Source: Patescibacteria group bacterium (lineage in GTDB: Bacteria; Patescibacteriota; Minisyncoccia; Phycocordibacterales; UBA1006). From it: a stretch of 10,231 nt of DNA. Position numbers and translations under genes: made by a program. Position 1 is the first letter of the stretch. Each line of letters opens with the position of its first letter. This document shows, in pieces, positions 6,908 to 10,231 of this stretch. The notes below the pieces were generated by a model. That model searched no databases. It had not been told where the DNA came from and saw only the letters and a program-made list of their open reading frames with translations. The DNA is taken from positions 1-10,231 of the forward strand of contig JAGQMO010000045.1 in NCBI GenBank assembly GCA_020428615.1. Reading direction: 5' to 3'.

Positions 6908-7094
6908 TTTTGTGTTCCCCTCTAGGGGTGGGGTTTGACAAGCAAGCCCGGGTGGCGTCTTCTTCCGGTGCTCGTTACGTTCTTCGGGGAATAACGCAAC
7001 GGGGTTGTCCTGAATAAAATGACCACACATCTTCGCTTTGTAAGCACTGACCTCAATGGGGTATAATGAGGGTGTTTAAGCATTCGGCGCTTGT
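6852..7094 (-). ncRNA. Candidate structured RNA, unidentified
   Basis: This gap between murD and murC looks like a separate transcription unit of about 240 bases. It has a promoter candidate at 7128-7100, a G+C-richer middle (about 6915-7075) and a terminal hairpin with a T-rich tail. Further minus-strand hairpins are CCTCA/TGAGG (7071-7067 with 7055-7051) and GTTGCGTT/AACGTAAC (7000-6993 with 6981-6974). GACAA/TTGTC (7009-7005 with 6941-6937) closes the second of these, and CCCC/GGGG is at 6928-6917. In the 8-bp stem the single irregular pair is G-U on the minus strand but A-C on the plus strand, which favours leftward RNA. I looked for hallmarks of tmRNA, RNase P RNA, 6S RNA and SRP RNA on both strands and did not find them. 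Its identity is open; a decayed gene or a short coding gene are alternatives. Confidence 0.4.
6922..7083 (-). CDS. Small arginine-rich ORF within the candidate RNA, doubtful
   Basis: An ATG at 7083 opens 53 codons ending in TAG at 6924-6922. The product would be very basic, with no Asp or Glu and many Arg, Lys, Pro and His (it begins MLKHPHYTPL). AGGTGA (7102-7097) is complementary to the 16S 3' end but sits 12 bases from the ATG, which is far. Codon use is unlike the neighbours, with many AGA, AGG, CCC and CCG codons and higher G+C. I think it more likely that the open frame is a by-product of a structured RNA than a real gene, but it fills most of the gap and is recorded for that reason. 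Confidence 0.2.
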   Translation of the reverse strand: MLKHPHYTPLRSVLTKRRCVVILFRTTPLRYSPKNVTSTGRRRHPGLLVKPHP

Positions 7095-7099
7095 CTCAC

Positions 7100-7128
7100 C
7101 TATTAACAAACCGGTTCATTTGATTCAA
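7100..7128 (-). promoter_or_regulatory. Candidate promoter of the murD-murC intergenic RNA
   Basis: On the minus strand TTGAAT (7128-7123) is separated by 17 bases from TAATAG (7105-7100), with TGT directly before the -10 (7108-7106). The -35 keeps TTGA and the spacing is ideal, but the -10 matches the consensus only partly. It would start RNA near 7093. Confidence 0.4.
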
Positions 7129-7149
7129 ATATAATCTATAGATAAAATA

Positions 7150-7179
7150 CCACAATGAACATATGTGGATTCATTGTGG
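7150..7179 (-). terminator. Probable terminator of murD
   Basis: A perfect 10-bp inverted repeat, CCACAATGAA (7150-7159) with TTCATTGTGG (7170-7179), has a 10-base loop. It starts 4 bases after the murD stop. On the minus strand it runs into TATTTTAT, a broken T tract, so termination may be incomplete. On the plus strand there is no T tract. Confidence 0.65.
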
Positions 7180-7183
7180 ATAA

Positions 7184-8554
7184 CTATTTCTTCATGTATT
7201 GCTTCACATAACGGACGTACTGATCTCCACGTTCATACTCATTATTGAATACACCAAACGATGCTGCGCCTGGAGAGAGGATAATAATATCTCCGCGATG
7301 TGCATAATCAAGAGCAATGTTGAGCGCGGTTTTCATATTGAGTGTTTCCATAAAATTTTCAAATTGAGCAGAAAAGCACATTCGAAGTTTGTCAGTTGCT
7401 CCACCTGAAAAGAGCAGTGTAAATTTTACGTTTCGTTCAATATACTTTGCCATTTTTTGATAGTGAAATTCTTTATCAGCTCCACCACCAATCAGTATAA
7501 TATCTCTACCAGGGTATTGTTTCTTCAAAGATTGAAGAGAAACCACTGTTGATTCAGGTGTTGTTGAATTATTATCATTAAAAAATGTAATACCGTTTTT
7601 CGCACCAAGACGTTGAAATCTTCCTGGCACTCCTTCAAATGTTGTGAGTGCCTCTTTGATGATCGATTGTGTTATACCAAGCAGTTTCCCAACATGGTAC
7701 GCTTGAGCAAGATTTTTTTCGTTGTGTTTCCCAAAAATATTGTACTCCCAAGATTTTGGAAGGTGTTTAAAACGAGCCAAGCATTGTTTTCCAATAATAG
7801 TACCACGATAGTATTTTTTGATTGCTTTTTTTGACGCGCTGGTCAGGATAAGGTGATCATCTTCAGTTTGATACCGAAAAATAGCAGTTTTATCTTTAAA
7901 ATAGTTTCGCATCGACCCTTCGTAATAGTTGAGGTGGTCTTCGAAGAAGTTGGTAAACACCGCGATGTTAGGTGAAATTTTTACCGTGTGGAGACCCTGC
8001 AGTTGCCACGAATCAAGTTCGGCAAGTATGATATCCCCATCGTTTATTTTTTTTAAGAGTGGTAGGTTTGCAACTCCTCGAATATTGCCGGCAAGGTGGT
8101 ATGTCAGATTGGCTTTCTTGAGCAGTGCTTCAATCAAACCAGTGGTTGTTGATTTCCCCTTAGAACCAGTTACTCCAATAACGGTGACACGTACGTTTTC
8201 TTTCTTCAAAATATCCAAAACTAATCCGAACGACATATGCACAGGGATGTGTTCTTTGTGAGCGGTTTCAATATATTTGTTATCTAAACTCACCCCAGCA
8301 CTCTTTACTATCATATCTCGGTTACGAAAATCTGACACGAGGTGCTTTCCTAATGTATAGTCGATATTTTTAAAACGTTTAAGTTGTCTCAGCGATTTGA
8401 CGAGTTTTTTTTGCTCTTTGAGATCGGTTGCAATAATATTCGCTCCGCATGAGGCCAGGAATTTAATATCACCAACGCCTCGTCCGAGAAGCCCGATACC
8501 CATCACGGTAATGTTTGTATCGCGAAAATAGTTTTCGTACTGCGATTTTTTCAT
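7184..8554 (-). CDS. murD: UDP-MurNAc-L-alanine:D-glutamate ligase
   Basis: MurD adds the D-glutamate made by MurI to UDP-MurNAc-L-Ala in the cytoplasm. The protein has 456 residues, the usual size. The N-terminal domain has the glycine-rich loop GIGLLGRGV (19-27). The P-loop reads GSKGKSTTT (130-138), with Lys where E. coli has Asn. DSWQL (181-185) stands where the family usually has SSFQL. TNFFEDHLNYY is at 201-211, and K222 in YFKDKTAIF is the expected carbamylated lysine. FNDNNSTTPES (325-335) matches the family's NDSKATNPE block, and SPGAASFGVF with a following ERG near the C-terminus matches SPACASFDMF...ERG. A leaderless promoter 7 bases upstream fixes the start. It is divergent from the 84-residue gene and ends in its own hairpin. 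The variant motifs leave the family call secure. Confidence 0.93.
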   Translation of the reverse strand: MKKSQYENYFRDTNITVMGIGLLGRGVGDIKFLASCGANIIATDLKEQKKLVKSLRQLKRFKNIDYTLGKHLVSDFRNRDMIVKSAGVSLDNKYIETAHKEHIPVHMSFGLVLDILKKENVRVTVIGVTGSKGKSTTTGLIEALLKKANLTYHLAGNIRGVANLPLLKKINDGDIILAELDSWQLQGLHTVKISPNIAVFTNFFEDHLNYYEGSMRNYFKDKTAIFRYQTEDDHLILTSASKKAIKKYYRGTIIGKQCLARFKHLPKSWEYNIFGKHNEKNLAQAYHVGKLLGITQSIIKEALTTFEGVPGRFQRLGAKNGITFFNDNNSTTPESTVVSLQSLKKQYPGRDIILIGGGADKEFHYQKMAKYIERNVKFTLLFSGGATDKLRMCFSAQFENFMETLNMKTALNIALDYAHRGDIIILSPGAASFGVFNNEYERGDQYVRYVKQYMKK

Positions 8555-8589
8555 TACTTCTAGTATACATGCGAGCTGTCTTATGCAAA
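8555..8589 (-). promoter_or_regulatory. murD promoter, leaderless
   Basis: On the minus strand TATACT (8567-8562) ends 7 bases before the ATG at 8554. A partial -35, TTTGCA (8589-8584), lies 16 bases upstream of the hexamer. Confidence 0.72.
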
Positions 8590-8600
8590 GGATCAGTTGC

Positions 8601-8633
8601 TTGACCGGTCGAAATATGGTTTTCTGGTAAATA
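8601..8633 (+). promoter_or_regulatory. Possible promoter of the 84-residue membrane protein
   Basis: TTGACC (8601-8606) resembles a -35. TAAATA (8628-8633), preceded by TGG (8625-8627), could be an extended -10, but the spacer is 21 bases, longer than normal. It would give a leader of about 16 bases before the ATG at 8656. It is divergent from and close to the murD promoter. Confidence 0.35.
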
Positions 8634-8655
8634 GAAACAAGTAAACACGTGAGGT

Positions 8656-8910
8656 ATGAAAATTATAAACAAACTTAAATCATCGCTCTTTTGGGAAGCA
8701 CTCTATGAATTCTTTGATTTTTTAACCAATAACCCATTCATTGCCTTTCTAGGATACGTTGAATATCCACTGGTTCTTTTTTGGATGTGGTTCCAGTTTG
8801 ATATACCATCACCCTGGTGGGTTTACATGATCCCGGTGTGGCTATCGATTATCGTTATACTCAGCATTATGTATTCAATTTGGTCTGAAAGTTGGAAAAT
8901 TTCATATTAA
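8656..8910 (+). CDS. Small two-helix membrane protein of unknown function
   Basis: I do not recognise this 84-residue protein. It has an amphipathic, Lys-containing N-terminus (1-24) and two hydrophobic stretches, about 28-48 and 54-76, joined by a short D-I-P-S-P turn. It is rich in Trp and Phe (W43, W45, W54, W55, W62). The pattern suggests an integral membrane hairpin with both ends on the cytoplasmic side, though topology is inferred. There is no catalytic motif. GAGG lies directly before the ATG, too close for a normal Shine-Dalgarno. The composition and the terminator after it support a real gene, while its short length limits certainty. It sits between murD and murF, pointing away from murD. 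A role near cell-wall synthesis is only guilt by association. Confidence 0.7.
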   Translation: MKIINKLKSSLFWEALYEFFDFLTNNPFIAFLGYVEYPLVLFWMWFQFDIPSPWWVYMIPVWLSIIVILSIMYSIWSESWKISY

Positions 8911-8924
8911 ACCCCAAAACAACT

Positions 8925-8957
8925 AAAAGGAACCTTACACTCAAGGGGTTCCTTTTT
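8925..8957 (+). terminator. Intrinsic terminator after the small membrane protein
   Basis: AAAAGGAACC (8925-8934) and GGTTCCTTTT (8947-8956) form a 10-bp stem with a 12-base loop and a T-rich tail. A competing pairing of AACCCC (8910-8915) with GGGGTT (8945-8950) is possible but weaker. Confidence 0.85.
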
Positions 8958-8977
8958 ATTTTTCTCGGTATTAGATG

Positions 8978-8989
8978 TATACTTTTTCT
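8978..8989 (+). promoter_or_regulatory. murF promoter, leaderless
   Basis: TATACT (8978-8983) ends 6 bases before the ATG at 8990. It follows the terminator of the preceding gene, so murF is transcribed on its own. Confidence 0.75.
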
Positions 8990-10231
8990 ATGGATATTTT
9001 GAGTTTGTACCAAAAATTTAAAGAATGCGGACAAAATATTTCTACTGATACTCGAGACATTATTGCAGGGTCGATTTTTTTTGCTTGGAAAGGAGAACTT
9101 CATGATGGCAATATGTTTGCAGCTGATGCACTTGAAAAAGGTGCACGGTACGTTGTTATAGACAATCCTGAATATGCTCAAGATGAACGTTACATTCTTG
9201 TTGAAAATTCAATAGAAACGTTAGGACATCTCGCACGTTATCATCGACAACAATTTGATATTCCTGTGATCGGTATTGCAGGGAGCAATGGAAAAACTAC
9301 CACTAAGGAACTTACAGCGAGAATCTTGTCAACTCAAAAGAACGTAGTGGCATCATTTGAAAGTGAAAATAATCACGTTGGTGTTCCAAAGACATTGTTA
9401 CGAATCAATGAGATGACGGAGATTGTTTTGGTTGAACTTGGAGCAAATCATAAGGGTGAGATTCAACACCTCTGTAATATTGCCCAACCGAATTACGGAC
9501 TTATAACGAACATTGGTCGAGATCATATTGGTTTGTTTGGTGACCAAACAGCAATTATTGAAGCAAATATTGAATTATATGATTATCTAAAGAAAAGCGG
9601 GGGACATATACTGGTGAATAAACATAACATGACTCTTATGAAGTATGGCTCAGGTATCGATCAAACGTGTTATGGAGAAGGTATTCAGACTGAGTTTGGC
9701 ATTGAATCTCTCCACTCCGCGCCCTATGTATCTTTCTTATGGAAACAGTATACAGTCCGTACGCATATTACCGGTGAATACAATATTGAAAATATTGTTG
9801 CAGCAATTGCCATCGGAGTGTATTTCAATATTATTGACGATAATATCATTCACGCCATCGAGTCATATGTACCCAACAATAACCGTTCCGAGTTAATTGA
9901 CACACCACATGCTAATGTTTTGATTAAGGATTTTTATAATGCCAATCTCACCAGTATGAAGTTTGCACTGCAGAATTTAGTTGATGTTGGGCGAGTGTAC
10001 CATGATAAACAGACTGTTGCGATTATGGGAGATATGCTTGAGCTCGGAGAATACTCGCTCGGTGAACATCAGGCGGCGGTTGATTATGCGCAGGAGCTTG
10101 GTATCCATCGTATCGTTCTCATTGGTACTGAATTTCAAAAAACACATCATGGCGAGAGTGTTTCATATATAAACGTTGATGAGGCAATAGTTGAATTACA
10201 ACAATTGCCCATTAAAAATTCAGTCATTCTC
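8990..10231 (+). CDS. murF: UDP-MurNAc-tripeptide:D-alanyl-D-alanine ligase, 3' end cut by the window
   Basis: MurF adds the D-Ala-D-Ala dipeptide to UDP-MurNAc-tripeptide, completing the cytoplasmic pentapeptide precursor. The frame is open to the last base, giving 414 residues. A few dozen more are expected, including the KGSR-containing end, which should follow directly. ISTDTRD (17-23) and the following residues form the N-terminal UDP-binding domain. The P-loop is GSNGKTTT (98-105). NNHVGVP (127-133), ELGANHKGEI (149-158) and TNIGRDHIGLFG (173-184) follow, with YNAN (316-319) and GDMLELG (347-353) in the C-terminal domain. The AKGE segment, whose lysine is normally carbamylated, reads ANIE (192-195), so that lysine is replaced by Asn193. 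The leaderless promoter fixes the start. Family assignment is secure; the missing lysine is unusual. Confidence 0.93.
   Translation, partial: MDILSLYQKFKECGQNISTDTRDIIAGSIFFAWKGELHDGNMFAADALEKGARYVVIDNPEYAQDERYILVENSIETLGHLARYHRQQFDIPVIGIAGSNGKTTTKELTARILSTQKNVVASFESENNHVGVPKTLLRINEMTEIVLVELGANHKGEIQHLCNIAQPNYGLITNIGRDHIGLFGDQTAIIEANIELYDYLKKSGGHILVNKHNMTLMKYGSGIDQTCYGEGIQTEFGIESLHSAPYVSFLWKQYTVRTHITGEYNIENIVAAIAIGVYFNIIDDNIIHAIESYVPNNNRSELIDTPHANVLIKDFYNANLTSMKFALQNLVDVGRVYHDKQTVAIMGDMLELGEYSLGEHQAAVDYAQELGIHRIVLIGTEFQKTHHGESVSYINVDEAIVELQQLPIKNSVIL

Noticed and set aside
7038..7067. Rightward promoter TTGTAA with a perfect TATAAT (7062-7067)
   Set aside because: The -10 matches, but no rightward gene follows before murD, the hairpin at 7150-7179 has no T tract on this strand, and the TATAAT falls in the loop of a hairpin of the proposed leftward RNA. 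It is kept only as a possibility.
6908..7075. Known RNA (tmRNA, RNase P, SRP, 6S) in the G+C-richer gap
   Set aside because: No tRNA-like 3' end with CCA, no RNase P conserved core, and no SRP GGAAG-loop motif in its usual context. A loosely similar CCGGAAGAAG lacks the flanking SRP internal-loop bases.
1..10231. CRISPR array, insertion sequence, prophage or defence system
   Set aside because: No spaced direct repeats, transposase, integrase, tRNA or phage genes are visible. The window is a housekeeping cell-wall and translation region.

Overview
The window looks like chromosomal DNA from a Patescibacteria (CPR) organism, most likely of the Parcubacteria group. This is inference from several traits together: an AT-rich genome with short, compact proteins, a stripped-down DNA polymerase III delta'-like protein without a nucleotide-binding loop, Mur ligases with unusual motif variants, and very few Shine-Dalgarno sequences. 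All ten complete or 3'-complete genes end in TAA or TAG, and full-length proteins are obtained with the standard code, so UGA is not being read as glycine as it is in some other CPR lineages.

Layout, left to right. (1) Positions 3-359 hold the 3' end of an unrecognised gene that enters from outside the window, closed by a strong terminator (379-405). (2) A rightward unit, 441-2804, holds a delta'-like clamp-loader protein, ribosome recycling factor (frr) and an RseP-type membrane protease, closed by a terminator (2807-2829). (3) Rightward murE (2843-4303), an unknown Cys/His-containing 118-residue protein (4360-4716) and glutamate racemase murI (4754-5491). (4) Leftward murC (6822-5506), which meets murI tail to tail over a shared terminator. 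(5) A 361-base gap (6823-7183), richer in G+C in its middle, which carries a plausible leftward promoter, several hairpins and a final terminator hairpin. I read it as a candidate stand-alone structured RNA. (6) Leftward murD (8554-7184). (7) Rightward small membrane protein (8656-8910). (8) Rightward murF from 8990, cut by the right edge.

The genes form a peptidoglycan-precursor cluster. MurI makes D-glutamate. MurC, MurD, MurE and MurF then add L-Ala, D-Glu, a diamino acid (meso-DAP is suggested by the DNPR motif of MurE) and D-Ala-D-Ala to UDP-MurNAc. Unlike the classical co-directional dcw operon, each mur gene here has its own promoter and they lie on both strands.

The most striking signal is regulatory. 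Six genes (delta'-like, murE, murI, murC, murD, murF) have a -10 hexamer TATACT or TATAAT ending only 6-8 bases before the ATG. Transcription would then begin at or next to the start codon, which implies leaderless mRNAs. The pattern also fixes several start codons, notably murE at 2843 and murF at 8990.
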